Below, in pieces: positions 51,268-60,822 of a stretch of 64,000 nt of DNA (positions within the stretch are counted from its first letter, which is position 1; each line of letters starts with the position of its first letter). Under the pieces are notes generated by a model. It was not told the origin of the DNA and made no database searches. It saw only the letters and a program-made list of their open reading frames with translations. The stretch comes from Salinibacillus kushneri (GTDB lineage Bacteria; Bacillota; Bacilli; Bacillales; Alkalibacillaceae), in the NCBI RefSeq assembly GCF_900111405.1, contig NZ_FOHJ01000012.1, forward strand, positions 21,563 to 85,562, in the 5' to 3' direction. The translations under genes and the position numbers were made by a program.

Positions 51268-52799
51268 GACTGATTACCTCCTTGAGATAAATATTGTTTA
51301 AGGTAGTTTGGATGGCTTTCTATTGACTTTGGTTTTGCTTCACCTAATCGCACTAACCATAGATAGAGTACTGCAAAGAAAGCAGAAGAACGATTCCGAG
51401 CAACCCATGCACCCATAGTACAACCAAACAGTAGGATACATACGATAAGAATGACAACTATCATTGGAGGCTGCACACTTTGAAAAACAGTTTTCTGCAA
51501 CAACATATTGAAAAGGTTATGAATGATAAAATAAATGATGGCTGCTCCTCCTAAAAATGATAAGCCAACGATTCGGCCAATTCCTCCCTTTCCAAATGCT
51601 ACAAGCTGTGTCCAAGAAACGGACAATGACCATCCTAAGATTAGCGCACTTATCAATTGATAGCCCTCTCCTGGAGCCATGAACCAAAAAGCAAACCCTC
51701 CAAGTAATCCTAAAGTCCGGCCTGCCAAGATCCATAAATAGGATGACCTTTTGTTAACACCATTCAACGCTTCAAAACGACGTACTTCTGAACCAGCCTT
51801 TAAAAACAGCGTAGCTTTAAACAAACCGTGTAAAATTAGATGAATAATGGCTGCCATATACGCACCTAGTGCACACTGAATGAGCATAAATCCCATTTGG
51901 CCAATTGTAGAGCCTACTAACTGACGTTTATAGTCAACTTGAACTAAACTAATTCCAGATCCAATCAAAACAGAAACACTTGCAAGAATAAGTAACATAA
52001 TCGAAGCTACACCTCCATTAAAAAGAGGTGAAAACCGAGTTAGCATAATCCCACCTGCATTTACTAAACCAGCATGCATAATCGCAGAAACAGGAGTAGG
52101 AGCAACAACCGACTCAATCAGCCACCTTTGGAAAGGCCATTGGGCAGCCGGAATTAGCACGGCTAATATAATCAATAAATTAATCCCTGTTCTTCCCCAT
52201 GCTCCAAGTTGAGTAAAACTTTCATTTGTTAGGGCTAATGAGAACTGCCATTGACCTGTTACTTGAAAAAGCCAAATTACCGCAATAAATAATGAAAACC
52301 AACTTAATATAAATAGGCGACCAGAAACCTTAGCAGCTTCTCTGGCTACTTTCCATTCACTATTTAACCTTATAAGTAAGGTTAAACAAACGAGAGTTGC
52401 TCCCCAAGATATAACCATCAAGCGAAGATCACCACTTAACCACGCAATCGAGGCACCACTGGTAGTGAGTGTAAAAAGCATAAAATACTTACGATAAGAT
52501 TGATCTCCCATTAAGTAACGTACAGAAAAACGCTGAATGACTAAGCCTATTAAAAGAACAAAGAAAGCCATTAACCAAGCTAAGTTATCTAGATACAAAG
52601 GCCCAACAACTTCATTCACATTAGTATTAATGAGAGCCAATAAGGAAACCAGTGGAGGTAAAGCTACAATACCAACATGAATTCGAACATACCTCAAAGG
52701 TACTCGCGGATGTAAAAATAATAGTCCACTTAGTCCAGAAACCATAAGCATAATAAAAAATAATGTTAACAATAATGACAAATTCAAAGAAAATAACAC
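51264..52799 (-). CDS. dabB: DabB, NuoL/MrpA-like subunit of the inorganic-carbon transporter
   Basis: This encodes 511 residues and about 14 membrane helices. Proton-antiporter-like motifs are AAQWPFQRWLIESVVAPTPV, SAIMHAGLVNAGGIMLTRFS and HLILHGLFKATLFLKAGSEV, which match the NuoL/MrpA family. It should couple CO2 hydration by DabA to ion movement. Promoter-like TATAAT lies about 60 bases upstream (52850-52860). Confidence 0.9.
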   Translation of the reverse strand: MLFSLNLSLLLTLFFIMLMVSGLSGLLFLHPRVPLRYVRIHVGIVALPPLVSLLALINTNVNEVVGPLYLDNLAWLMAFFVLLIGLVIQRFSVRYLMGDQSYRKYFMLFTLTTSGASIAWLSGDLRLMVISWGATLVCLTLLIRLNSEWKVAREAAKVSGRLFILSWFSLFIAVIWLFQVTGQWQFSLALTNESFTQLGAWGRTGINLLIILAVLIPAAQWPFQRWLIESVVAPTPVSAIMHAGLVNAGGIMLTRFSPLFNGGVASIMLLILASVSVLIGSGISLVQVDYKRQLVGSTIGQMGFMLIQCALGAYMAAIIHLILHGLFKATLFLKAGSEVRRFEALNGVNKRSSYLWILAGRTLGLLGGFAFWFMAPGEGYQLISALILGWSLSVSWTQLVAFGKGGIGRIVGLSFLGGAAIIYFIIHNLFNMLLQKTVFQSVQPPMIVVILIVCILLFGCTMGAWVARNRSSAFFAVLYLWLVRLGEAKPKSIESHPNYLKQYLSQGGNQS

Positions 52800-52903
52800 A
52801 AAGCATTCTCCATTCTATATAAGTTAAACCGATAATTATTTTAAAAAGGTCTATATTATATATTTTTTACTTCTTTACGGTTGAATAAAATTTGTATCCA
52901 CTC

Positions 52904-52976
52904 AATAAAAAAACCGACAACTTAAAAAATTCAATGATGATTCTAAAATCATTGAATCTTGAAAATTGTCGGTTTC
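52904..52976 (-). terminator. Large stem-loop with T tract before dabB
   Basis: AAACCGACAA and TTGTCGGTTT enclose an inner hairpin TTCAATGAT/ATCATTGAA, and the minus strand continues with TTTTTTTATTG. It likely ends a leftward transcript from the transposase remnant region. Confidence 0.7.
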
Positions 52977-53517
52977 ACTCCAACTAACTCCTTCAACAAA
53001 GTTTTTTGAAGTGCTACCTTTTTATGTTTATAATTTTTTCATACTAATAATCAATCGGAATATACCTAATTGAACATATTAGATTATTAAATATACCATT
53101 TTTAGGTTACTTTTTCATCCAATCAATATACTATAAAAATATTAAAAGAATGCTAAAGTCCACTATTTAAGAAATTAAAAAACAGACATCTATCCATTAT
53201 TAGGATAATAATAATATATACTAATTTATAAAACCTGTCAATAGCCAAAATCACCTTATCCTCTTTTCTTGTGTAGTGACGTATCCTCAATACCCACTTC
53301 ACTTTGACCCTATAGAATGATGTAGATGTGAAATTCATTTATCCAACATTGAATTGTTAGCATATTCTTGAAATTTTATGAATTTCTGACTCCTCTATTC
53401 CCACATGCCTTCATGTAGCCTTTATTAGCAACTAATTCCATTTATCCTAGCTCATCTGATTTCTCTATGTAGTCATTTAAGTACCATAACTGCTTGTCCG
53501 TCAGGTTTTCATAATGC
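52977..53517. other. AT-rich gap with the tail of a decayed insertion sequence
   Basis: No intact gene is seen. The part from about 53440 holds a minus-strand fragment (FYKHYENLTDKQLWYLNDYI) that resembles an ISL3 transposase C-terminal region; the rest is AT-rich and noncoding. The minus-strand 61-codon frame at 53153-53338 has no features. Confidence 0.4.
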
Positions 53518-53664
53518 TTATAAAATACGTGGAGGATTCGTCGTCACGGACATGAGTGAGGTGTATTGCTCTAGTTCCACATGAAGTTGATAGTATCCAT
53601 CTTTCTCGAATGCCTTGGTCATGATAAACTCTTCTAATCCTGGTAAAGACGTCTTAGAAAGCAA
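53440..53664 (-). pseudogene. Remnant of an ISL3-family transposase
   Basis: From a TTG at 53664 with AAGGAG upstream, the frame encodes LLSKTSLPGLEEFIMTKAFE followed by KDGYYQLHVELEQ, the N-terminal signature of ISL3-type transposases. It runs into a stop at 53518. A second frame further on carries HYENLTDKQLWYLNDYIEKS, like their C-terminal part. The zinc finger and DDE domain are lost. Copies of the full element elsewhere in the genome are possible. Confidence 0.65.
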
Positions 53665-53796
53665 TTACACGCATCTCCTTTTTGTCGTTGTTTATTGGTC
53701 TAAACAAAGTCTAACAAAATGAGGAGATTCCGTGTTTTCTTATGCCATAAAAAGTTGTCAGAAAATTACTAGCACCCCAACATATATTTTAGAGCC

Positions 53797-53836
53797 TAAA
53801 AAAGGGAAGAAGTTAATTTAAACTCTTCCCTTTTGC
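53797..53836 (-). terminator. Terminator of glmS
   Basis: AAAAGGGAAGA and TCTTCCCTTTT form an 11-bp stem with loop, followed by TTTTTTAGG on the minus strand. Confidence 0.9.
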
Positions 53837-53915
53837 AGAAAATTTATTTACCATTTTTTGTTATTTACTAACTTCATTGCACTTTATTACAGTGAACACT
53901 AAACTATTATAAACC

Positions 53916-55721
53916 TTACTCCACTGTCACACTCTTCGCCAAGTTCCGTGGTTTATCCACGTCGCAATCACGATGAAGAGCTGCATAGTAAGCAATCAGC
54001 TGCATTGGAACGACTGAAACCAGTGGTGCAAGGAGTTCGTGTACTTTTGGCACAACAAACGTATCATTCTCCTGATCCAAGCCTTCCATACTAATAATGC
54101 AGGCATTAGCACCACGGGCAACAACCTCCTGAACATTGGCACGGATCGAGTAATTGACATTTTCCTGTGTTGCAAGGGCAAATACAGGGGTTCCGTCTTC
54201 AATCAGGGCAATTGTTCCGTGCTTCAACTCACCACCAGCAAAACCTTCTGCTTGAATATAGGAAATTTCTTTAAGTTTTAATGCGCCTTCCTGGCTGACA
54301 TAATAATCAATTCCACGTCCAATAAAGAAGGCATTACGAGTGGTTTCAAGAAAGTCAGAAGCAATCTTTTCAATTTCTTCCTTTTGATCACACAAGGTTT
54401 CCATAGCAGAGGAAACAATGGCAAGCTCCTGTAATGGATCAAAATCCAGTTCGATGCCTTTTGCTCTCGCCGTATCCACAGCGAGAATAGCCAGTACGGA
54501 AATTTGGGCTGTATAAGCTTTGGTTGATGCAACCGCAATTTCAGGACCTGCATGAAGATGCAAGGTATAATCCGATTCACGAGAAAGGGTTGACCCTGGA
54601 ACATTCGTAACGGTTAACGCTGGATGGCCCATTTTTTTAACCTGGACTAGTACCGAACGACTATCAGCTGTTTCTCCACTTTGAGAAATAAAGATGAAGA
54701 GTGGCTTTTCACTTAATAACGGCATGTTATAGGAAAACTCACTAGCCACATGAACTTCAACGGGAACGTTTGCTAACTTTTCAATCATTTGCTTTCCAAC
54801 TAATCCGGCATGATAACTCGTTCCTGCTGCAATAATATAAACGCGGTCTGTATCCAGCATAGCTTGACGAATGTCAGTGTCTAATTTGATTTGATCCTGT
54901 TCATTACGATATTCCTGAACGATTTTACGGATAACAAGTGGCTGTTCATCAATTTCTTTCAGCATAAAGTGTGGATACGTGCCTTTCTCCATATCACTGG
55001 CATCCACTTCTGCTGTAAATGGTTCTCTTTCCACTTCATTTCCATCTAAATCGAGAATTTGTACTTTATCACGTCTTACCATGACCACTTCTTTATCCAT
55101 AAGCTCTACAAAACGATTGGTTACTTGGAGCATAGCTAGAGAGTCACTGGATACAACATTAAAGCCATCATTACCTAAACCAACTAATAGTGGGCTTTTA
55201 TTTTTGGCCACATAAATTTGATCTGAATTCTGTTCATCCATTAAGGCAATAGCATAGGATCCATCAAGCAAGCGCACGGCTTCACGGAAAGCTTTAGCCA
55301 CATCATGATACTGATCATTTAATTTTTCTACTAGTTGAACAATGACTTCTGTATCGGTTTCACTCTTTAACTCAACATCATGCAAGTATTCATTACGTAA
55401 AGCAACATAATTTTCTATAACACCATTATGCACAAGGGTAAAACGACCAGACACACTTTGATGTGGGTGAGCATTTTCCACACTTGGCGCACCGTGTGTT
55501 GCCCAACGAGTATGGCCGATTCCCATTGTTGCATCAACGCTTTCGTCCACTTCATCACGTAATGCGGCAATTCTTCCTTTTACTTTAAAAAGATGAACGC
55601 CTTTATCATTTAAAACTGATATACCTGCAGAGTCGTAGCCACGGTACTCAAGTTTTTCCAATCCATTTAATAGTACTTCCTTTGTATCCTGCTGTCCGAT
55701 ATATCCTACAATTCCACACAT
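53916..55721 (-). CDS. glmS: Glutamine-fructose-6-phosphate aminotransferase
   Basis: This encodes 601 residues. Cys2 (MCGIVGYIG) is the glutaminase nucleophile, [11 protein letters not shown] and the NHT loop continue that domain (1-230), and two SIS sugar domains follow ([39 protein letters not shown]). The end [12 protein letters not shown] is the invariant tail. It makes glucosamine-6-phosphate from fructose-6-phosphate for cell wall synthesis. GGAGGAAA precedes the ATG; the ribozyme upstream regulates it by product. Confidence 0.97.
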   Translation of the reverse strand: MCGIVGYIGQQDTKEVLLNGLEKLEYRGYDSAGISVLNDKGVHLFKVKGRIAALRDEVDESVDATMGIGHTRWATHGAPSVENAHPHQSVSGRFTLVHNGVIENYVALRNEYLHDVELKSETDTEVIVQLVEKLNDQYHDVAKAFREAVRLLDGSYAIALMDEQNSDQIYVAKNKSPLLVGLGNDGFNVVSSDSLAMLQVTNRFVELMDKEVVMVRRDKVQILDLDGNEVEREPFTAEVDASDMEKGTYPHFMLKEIDEQPLVIRKIVQEYRNEQDQIKLDTDIRQAMLDTDRVYIIAAGTSYHAGLVGKQMIEKLANVPVEVHVASEFSYNMPLLSEKPLFIFISQSGETADSRSVLVQVKKMGHPALTVTNVPGSTLSRESDYTLHLHAGPEIAVASTKAYTAQISVLAILAVDTARAKGIELDFDPLQELAIVSSAMETLCDQKEEIEKIASDFLETTRNAFFIGRGIDYYVSQEGALKLKEISYIQAEGFAGGELKHGTIALIEDGTPVFALATQENVNYSIRANVQEVVARGANACIISMEGLDQENDTFVVPKVHELLAPLVSVVPMQLIAYYAALHRDCDVDKPRNLAKSVTVE

Positions 55722-55768
55722 AATTTTGTTTCCTCCCTTTGGAAAGGGACAAACAAAGTACTATTTCT

Positions 55769-55796
55769 TAAAATAGGGGCGATGTTTGCCCCTTTC
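55769..55796 (-). terminator. Hairpin between ribozyme and glmS
   Basis: AGGGGC-AAACATC-GCCCCT followed by ATTTT. It resembles a weak intrinsic terminator or a stability element. It lies 48 bases before the glmS start. It is not part of the ribozyme core. Confidence 0.6.
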
Positions 55797-55837
55797 TCGT
55801 GATAAATTTACTCTCTGCATCTTATTTTAAACGTTTG

Positions 55838-56047
55838 TACAAAGAGTCACCCCTTTGTTTTTCGTTTAAAACGTAACGGTTGAGATGCTTGCAACCGGAA
55901 GGCATCCGCCGAACACTCGATAAACCTCCTCCTCGTCAACTATCTCCGCGTTTGGAAAGAAAGAATGTGCATCGTCTTTTCTCTTAGTGTACTCAAAAAA
56001 AGAATAGCAAATCCTTCTTTCGCTTAAATGGAAATAGTCCTGGCGCT
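55838..56047 (-). ncRNA. glmS self-cleaving ribozyme
   Basis: On the minus strand the core reads AGCGCCAGGAC at the 5' cleavage site, TAGTTGACGAGGAGGAGGTT, then TATCGAGTGTTCGGCGGATG and the closing stems ending in ACAAAGGGGTGACTCTTTGT. These conserved blocks match the glmS ribozyme, which cleaves its own mRNA when bound to glucosamine-6-phosphate. Cleavage falls before the G at 56046. Confidence 0.95.
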
Positions 56048-56132
56048 TTTGGTTAACTAATTAATGAATAATCCTCCTTTTCCTTTCCAGACTAGCATCC
56101 TGGAACGAAAATAATACCAAAGATGCACCATT

Positions 56133-56162
56133 ATTTTATCGAAAAAGGAAATACTTCGTCAA
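56133..56162 (-). promoter_or_regulatory. SigA-type promoter of glmS
   Basis: TTGACG (56157-56162) and TAAAAT (56133-56138) are 18 bases apart, 86 bases upstream of the ribozyme cleavage site. Confidence 0.6.
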
Positions 56163-56189
56163 TAAAAAATTCTATTTTAGACTTAAACA

Positions 56190-56248
56190 TTATCTAAAAT
56201 AAGATTATGCGCAGGTATCTGCCAATGTGATACCTGCGCATAATCTTA
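56190..56248 (-). terminator. Strong terminator of glmM
   Basis: Two 19-base arms (AAGATTATGCGCAGGTATC and its perfect reverse complement) enclose a nine-base loop and are followed on the minus strand by TTATTTTAG. It overlaps the glmM stop and separates glmM from glmS. Confidence 0.9.
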
Positions 56249-57601
56249 CTCTTCTTTCATTCCTAATTGTTGTTGAATAACTTTTGATACTTGCTCTACA
56301 TATATTCCGCACTCTTCTTTGGTTGGTGCTTCTACCATAACCCTGACAAGAGGCTCTGTACCCGATGGACGAACTAGTACACGTCCGTCGTCGCCTAAAA
56401 TTCCTTCTACTTTTTTAATTTCATCCTGAATTTGGGTATTGGTATGAATTTGATGTTTATCAATTACTTTAATATTTTTTAACTCCTGTGGGAACTTTTC
56501 CATTTCAGCCGCTAATTCAGATAATGGTTTACCGGTATCCTTCATCACATTTACTAATTGAAGAGCAGACAGCATTCCATCACCTGTTGTCGTATAATCA
56601 AGAAAAATGATATGCCCTGATTGCTCTCCTCCGAGATTGTAATCATTTTTTCTCATTTCTTCCATGACATAGCGGTCTCCAACGGCTGTCTTCACACTTG
56701 AGGTACCATTTTTTTCAAGAGCTTTATAAAGTCCGATATTACTCATCACAGTGGATACGACCGTGTCTTGTTTCAAACGACCAGTATCTTTTAAGTATTT
56801 TCCACAAATATACATGATTTTGTCGCCATCCACTATATTTCCTTTCTCATCAATCGCAATCAGTCGATCCCCATCTCCATCAAAGGCAAGACCAACATCG
56901 GCTTCTTTTTCTAAAACGACTTCACGCAACGTTTCTGGATGAGTTGAACCTACTCCATCATTTATATTTAATCCATCTGGTGACGTACCAATGGTTGTAA
57001 TTTCGGCTTCTAAATCAGCAAACAAATGGGGAGCTAATGATGATGTAGCTCCATGCGCACAATCTAAGGCGATATTGATACCTTCAAAATCAAAATCAAT
57101 GGTTTTCTTTAAATTCTGCAGATATTTCTGACCACCTTCTAAGTAATCATTAACTTGACCAATATTTACTCCAATGGGTCGAGGCAAATCATCTTCATCA
57201 CGATCCATTAACTCTTCAATTTCCGCTTCTTGTTGATCAGTTAATTTAAATCCGTCTGACCCGAAAAATTTAATTCCATTATCTTCAACAGGATTATGTG
57301 AAGCTGAAATCATTACTCCAGCATGTGCTTCTAACGCTTTAGATAAATAGGCAACACCAGGAGTCGAGATTACGCCAATACGCATCACTTCGGCCCCAAT
57401 AGATAGCAATCCAGCTATAAGAGCTCCTTCCAGCATATGACCAGAGATACGGGTGTCACGACCAATTAGTACTTTTGGCCGGCTGTCACTTGTTTTTGTT
57501 AATACGTAACCACCATAACGGCCAACTTTAAAAGCTAACTCAGGTGTTAATTCTTTGTTTGCTATGCCTCTGACACCGTCCGTACCAAAATATTTTCCCA
57601 T
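56246..57601 (-). CDS. glmM: Phosphoglucosamine mutase
   Basis: The start at 57601 ([20 protein letters not shown]) has AAGGAGCG upstream, and the extra 20 residues of the longer frame are dropped. 451 residues. The active serine is in [15 protein letters not shown], the metal site in [18 protein letters not shown], and the sugar loop in [14 protein letters not shown]. It converts glucosamine-6-phosphate to the 1-phosphate. CdaA and GlmM bind each other in related bacteria. Confidence 0.96.
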   Translation of the reverse strand: MGKYFGTDGVRGIANKELTPELAFKVGRYGGYVLTKTSDSRPKVLIGRDTRISGHMLEGALIAGLLSIGAEVMRIGVISTPGVAYLSKALEAHAGVMISASHNPVEDNGIKFFGSDGFKLTDQQEAEIEELMDRDEDDLPRPIGVNIGQVNDYLEGGQKYLQNLKKTIDFDFEGINIALDCAHGATSSLAPHLFADLEAEITTIGTSPDGLNINDGVGSTHPETLREVVLEKEADVGLAFDGDGDRLIAIDEKGNIVDGDKIMYICGKYLKDTGRLKQDTVVSTVMSNIGLYKALEKNGTSSVKTAVGDRYVMEEMRKNDYNLGGEQSGHIIFLDYTTTGDGMLSALQLVNVMKDTGKPLSELAAEMEKFPQELKNIKVIDKHQIHTNTQIQDEIKKVEGILGDDGRVLVRPSGTEPLVRVMVEAPTKEECGIYVEQVSKVIQQQLGMKEE

Positions 57602-57635
57602 GAATAATCGCTCCTTCGTCCTTAATTCCAAGCGC

Positions 57636-57716
57636 AAAGGCCTGTTCTGCGCAAGAGACAAGGTAATGAAAATATTAACTGAAGATTACCTTTTGTCCTA
57701 TTTCAGCAAGGCCTTT
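57636..57716 (-). ncRNA. Nested stem-loop between cdaR and glmM
   Basis: The cdaR-glmM gap can fold into a double hairpin: outer arms AAAGGCCT and AGGCCTTT, inner arms ACAAGGTAAT and ATTACCTTTTGT with a small bulge. It is GC-rich against its AT-rich surroundings. It may process the operon mRNA or attenuate glmM. Not a known RNA family that I recognise. Confidence 0.5.
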
Positions 57717-57747
57717 TAGCCAGACCTATTAGTTCTTTACATTCTAT

Positions 57748-58986
57748 TTATTCAATTCGAACTCGTGCATGGTTAAAATTGGATGTAAACTCATAATCTT
57801 CAGGGTTACTAATTTGGATTTCAGCATCAAATTCACCTTCATAAAAGCCTTGTACATCAATGGAAGCTGTGAAATTCTCTGCTGTAATTTCCTGAAGCTG
57901 CTTCTCAGTTCCAAATACGGTTATATCAATCGTTTCGTTTTCTGGTTCAATAAAACTGATATCTCGGCCATCTTCCAATCCATTTACTTCAATCGGGATA
58001 TCCTCTAAGGTTTTTTCTACTGTCTCCTCAACATCTATATTAGCTTGTACAGTGGACGGTTCTACTTTTGTTAATCCCGGAGGAGTCGGAACCGGAATTT
58101 CAACTTTACCATCCTTTTTAACAGAAGATAAATCAACAGACAGATTTGATATTTCTTCTAAGCTGTTTAATAAGGACTCTTGTCCAAAAACAGTGACAGC
58201 CTCAGGTTCGGCTGAAAGCGATTGTAAGCTTAACCCATCAGGAAGCTCTCCTTCCGTTTGAATCGATAATGGAACCTCTTTTTGCCCCACTTCGACTGGA
58301 ATTTCAACGTGTAAGGCAGATGGATCCGCATAAACATTTAACTCATTTCCTTGTTGGTCATAGACCTTCACAGGGGCATCATCAACATTAATTTCGTCTC
58401 CATCTATTTCGTTCAAATCTACAATGGCTTTTACCATGGCAATTTGATCAATCTCTGATTTGCCTCCCGTTACCTTTATCTTTTCTGGTTCGATGACTGG
58501 TTCACCTAAAATCATTCCATCATCTAATTGATTCTGATTAATAACGTCAACTTCGGCTGTATATTCCTTAGTTGCTCTTTCCTCAATCACGACCTCAATC
58601 GTTTGAGGCTCAATATTTACAGACAGATTATTATTAAAGCCTTCATGCTGAACCCGAACATCGTGTTTACCCGGTTCAAGGTTTTCTAAATCAAGGTATA
58701 CATCAAAAGATCTTACTCTCTCAGTTGTCGTAACAATACTTTTAGACCCCTCAATAGCTACACTCACTGTTTGAGGAACGCCTCGTACAACATATTTTTC
58801 TTCATCAATACGAACTTGCAAAGGGATGTTACTCATGGTTACCGTGTCATTGGATCCACTTGGGAACAAGGTGTCCTCTAATCCACTTGCTTCGTTATCG
58901 TTTAAACTAACGGATATATATAATGCAACGGCTAGAAGTAACGATACAATGCGAATAAACCAAGGGGCTTTTAACCATTTATCCAT
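57748..58986 (-). CDS. cdaR: CdaR, regulator of c-di-AMP synthesis (YbbR domains)
   Basis: The ATG at 58986 (MDKWLKAPWFIRIVSLLLAV) has GGAGGGGG upstream. 412 residues. One N-terminal membrane helix (about 10-27) is followed by four YbbR repeats, each with a beta motif such as IPLQVRIDEEKYVVRGVPQT, TAEVDVINQ, VPLSIQTEGELPDGLSL and IPIEVNGLEDGRDISF. CdaR sits outside the membrane and controls CdaA. Its start overlaps the cdaA stop. Confidence 0.93.
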   Translation of the reverse strand: MDKWLKAPWFIRIVSLLLAVALYISVSLNDNEASGLEDTLFPSGSNDTVTMSNIPLQVRIDEEKYVVRGVPQTVSVAIEGSKSIVTTTERVRSFDVYLDLENLEPGKHDVRVQHEGFNNNLSVNIEPQTIEVVIEERATKEYTAEVDVINQNQLDDGMILGEPVIEPEKIKVTGGKSEIDQIAMVKAIVDLNEIDGDEINVDDAPVKVYDQQGNELNVYADPSALHVEIPVEVGQKEVPLSIQTEGELPDGLSLQSLSAEPEAVTVFGQESLLNSLEEISNLSVDLSSVKKDGKVEIPVPTPPGLTKVEPSTVQANIDVEETVEKTLEDIPIEVNGLEDGRDISFIEPENETIDITVFGTEKQLQEITAENFTASIDVQGFYEGEFDAEIQISNPEDYEFTSNFNHARVRIE

Positions 58987-59797
58987 TTTTCTTCCCCCTC
59001 CAGTGCCAACTTTTCGATGATTGGGCAAACTCGGGATTTAATTCACTCGTCAAAATCTCTCTTAATGCATTTTCTTCTAAATCACGATGCAATTCTCCAT
59101 TTTTGGTACACGAAATAGCACCTGTTTCTTCAGACACAATGATTGTTAAAGCATCGGTTACCTCACTAATCCCTAATGCAGCCCGATGGCGTGTCCCTAA
59201 TTCCTTGGAAATAAAAGGACTCTCTGACAACGGCAGGTAACACGCAGCTGCAATTATTTCATCTCTCTTAATAATAACAGCACCATCGTGTAATGGGGTA
59301 TTCGGAATAAAAATGTTGGTTAAAAGTTCACTGGTAAGATTAGCATGAACCTTAATCCCTGTCTCCACATAATCGTTCATGCCTGTTTCTCTTTCAATAG
59401 AAATAAGGGCACCAATCCGACGTTTTCCCATATATTTACAGGACTTAATAATGGATTCAATTGAATCCTTCAGCTCCTCTTCCTCAGATTGAGTGTTCCT
59501 TGAGAAAAACTTCCCTCGACCTAATTGTTCTAATGCTCTTCTTAATTCAGGCTGGAAGAGAATAATAATCGCTAAAGGACCCCACATCATGGTTTGCCAC
59601 ATTAACCATTGCACCGTCTTTAATCCTAAAATAGAACTGGCAAAAAAAATGGCTAAAATGACAAATATCCCTTTTAAAAGCTGTACAGCCTTGGTTCCTC
59701 TAATGAGCATAAATAATTTATATAAAACGAACCATACGAGGGTAACATCTATAATAATTCGTAAAAGTTCTACGAAATCAAATCCCCCATCAAGCAT
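58979..59797 (-). CDS. cdaA: Diadenylate cyclase CdaA
   Basis: The ATG at 59797 has AAGGAAG eight bases upstream. 272 residues. Three N-terminal membrane helices (about 10-75) precede the DAC domain: PLHDGAVIIKRDEIIAAACY (DGA near 170) and GTRHRAALGISEVTDA (RHR near 202), both needed for c-di-AMP synthesis from two ATP. First gene of cdaA-cdaR-glmM. Confidence 0.95.
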   Translation of the reverse strand: MLDGGFDFVELLRIIIDVTLVWFVLYKLFMLIRGTKAVQLLKGIFVILAIFFASSILGLKTVQWLMWQTMMWGPLAIIILFQPELRRALEQLGRGKFFSRNTQSEEEELKDSIESIIKSCKYMGKRRIGALISIERETGMNDYVETGIKVHANLTSELLTNIFIPNTPLHDGAVIIKRDEIIAAACYLPLSESPFISKELGTRHRAALGISEVTDALTIIVSEETGAISCTKNGELHRDLEENALREILTSELNPEFAQSSKSWHWRGKKNG

Positions 59798-59904
59798 GTG
59801 CACACTTCCTTCTACCGTTGTTTTTCATATGAATCAAGCAAAACCTTCAATCGGGCGGTCCCCTGTGATTGTTTCTGTATAAAGCTCATTTAAACCGATG
59901 TAAC

Positions 59905-59934
59905 ATTATAGTACTATCAGTAATCCTGAGCCAA
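59905..59934 (-). promoter_or_regulatory. SigA-type promoter of cdaA-cdaR-glmM
   Basis: TTGGCT (59929-59934) and TATAAT (59905-59910) with an 18-base spacer, 108 bases before the cdaA start. The 386-base gap between cdaA and rsiW holds this promoter and the rsiW terminator; nothing else is seen there. Confidence 0.55.
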
Positions 59935-60040
59935 ATTCTAAACTTCCTTTATTATACCATAATTCCCTATCGCTATAACCCTTTAAACCTAAGAGACCAT
60001 TTTAAGATATAATAGTTATTTGCTACAACCTAATGTGCAA

Positions 60041-60068
60041 GAAAAAAACCGCTATATTAGCGGTTTTA
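60041..60068 (-). terminator. Terminator of sigW-rsiW
   Basis: AACCGCTA-ATA-TAGCGGTT on the minus strand followed by TTTTTC. Confidence 0.85.
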
Positions 60069-60189
60069 CGTTCAATCTTTGTCCTATTCCTAAACATAAT
60101 AGCCCTTTGTGCAATCGTTCATCTAGTTGAGGCCTATTTTGTGGTCAGACATATCCGGTCGCTGCCGCTTTTCTTAAAATCTTTATTCT

Positions 60190-60810
60190 CTAAAAGGAGA
60201 AAACATCATGTGAGACTTCTTTTATATGATACCAAACCCATTCAAATACCTGATTGACTTCTTCAATCTGTCCTGTTACCTCTCCAGCAGAGGCTAATAA
60301 AGCTTTTCGATTCTTTAATTCACCATTTATTAAAACAAGATCTCCTTGAAGTATCCCTTCAATTTTAACATTTCCGTTTTTCACAACAAGATCCCCACTA
60401 ATTGTCTGTCCCTCTGGAATAATTACAGTATCATCTTCTATAACAAGACCTTCCTGCTTGGAAACCGTTAGTTGCTCATCCTGATTCCATAAGGATACTA
60501 CACTGGAAAACATTAATATAAAAAAGATAGCTGCCGCAGTAAAAATGGGATGTGCTTTTAGCCATTTTTTATAACTGACCCTTTTTTTCTCCTGTGGAAG
60601 CTTCTTCATTACTTGTTGCGCAAAGTTAGCTGGAGCTTGCACATGAGTAGGGCTTTCTAGTAACGTTTCCGTTCGTTTCAGTTCATGAAAGTGAGATTGA
60701 CAGGTTTCACATTCCATTAGATGATGTTTTAACTCTTCCTCTTCATCCTTCATGATTTCATGATCGAGATATTTATGCATCAACTCCATGTAGCGCTTTG
60801 AACAGCTCAT
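60190..60810 (-). CDS. rsiW: Anti-sigma-W factor RsiW
   Basis: This encodes 206 residues. A ZAS zinc domain at the start (HHLMECETCQSHFHEL, pattern H-x3-C-x2-C) binds SigW. One membrane helix (AHPIFTAAAIFFILMFSSVV, about 86-107) leads to an extracellular domain (DLVVKNGNVKIEGILQGDLV) that proteases cleave under envelope stress. Twelve bases after sigW with AAAGGAG before the ATG. Confidence 0.92.
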   Translation of the reverse strand: MSCSKRYMELMHKYLDHEIMKDEEEELKHHLMECETCQSHFHELKRTETLLESPTHVQAPANFAQQVMKKLPQEKKRVSYKKWLKAHPIFTAAAIFFILMFSSVVSLWNQDEQLTVSKQEGLVIEDDTVIIPEGQTISGDLVVKNGNVKIEGILQGDLVLINGELKNRKALLASAGEVTGQIEEVNQVFEWVWYHIKEVSHDVFSF

Positions 60811-60822
60811 GCTTTCACTCCT

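Noticed and set aside
53153..53338. A 61-codon minus-strand frame
   Set aside because: Low complexity, AT-rich and without a ribosome binding site.
60033..60257. A 74-codon plus-strand frame
   Set aside because: It starts inside the sigW-rsiW terminator and overlaps the end of rsiW in antisense.
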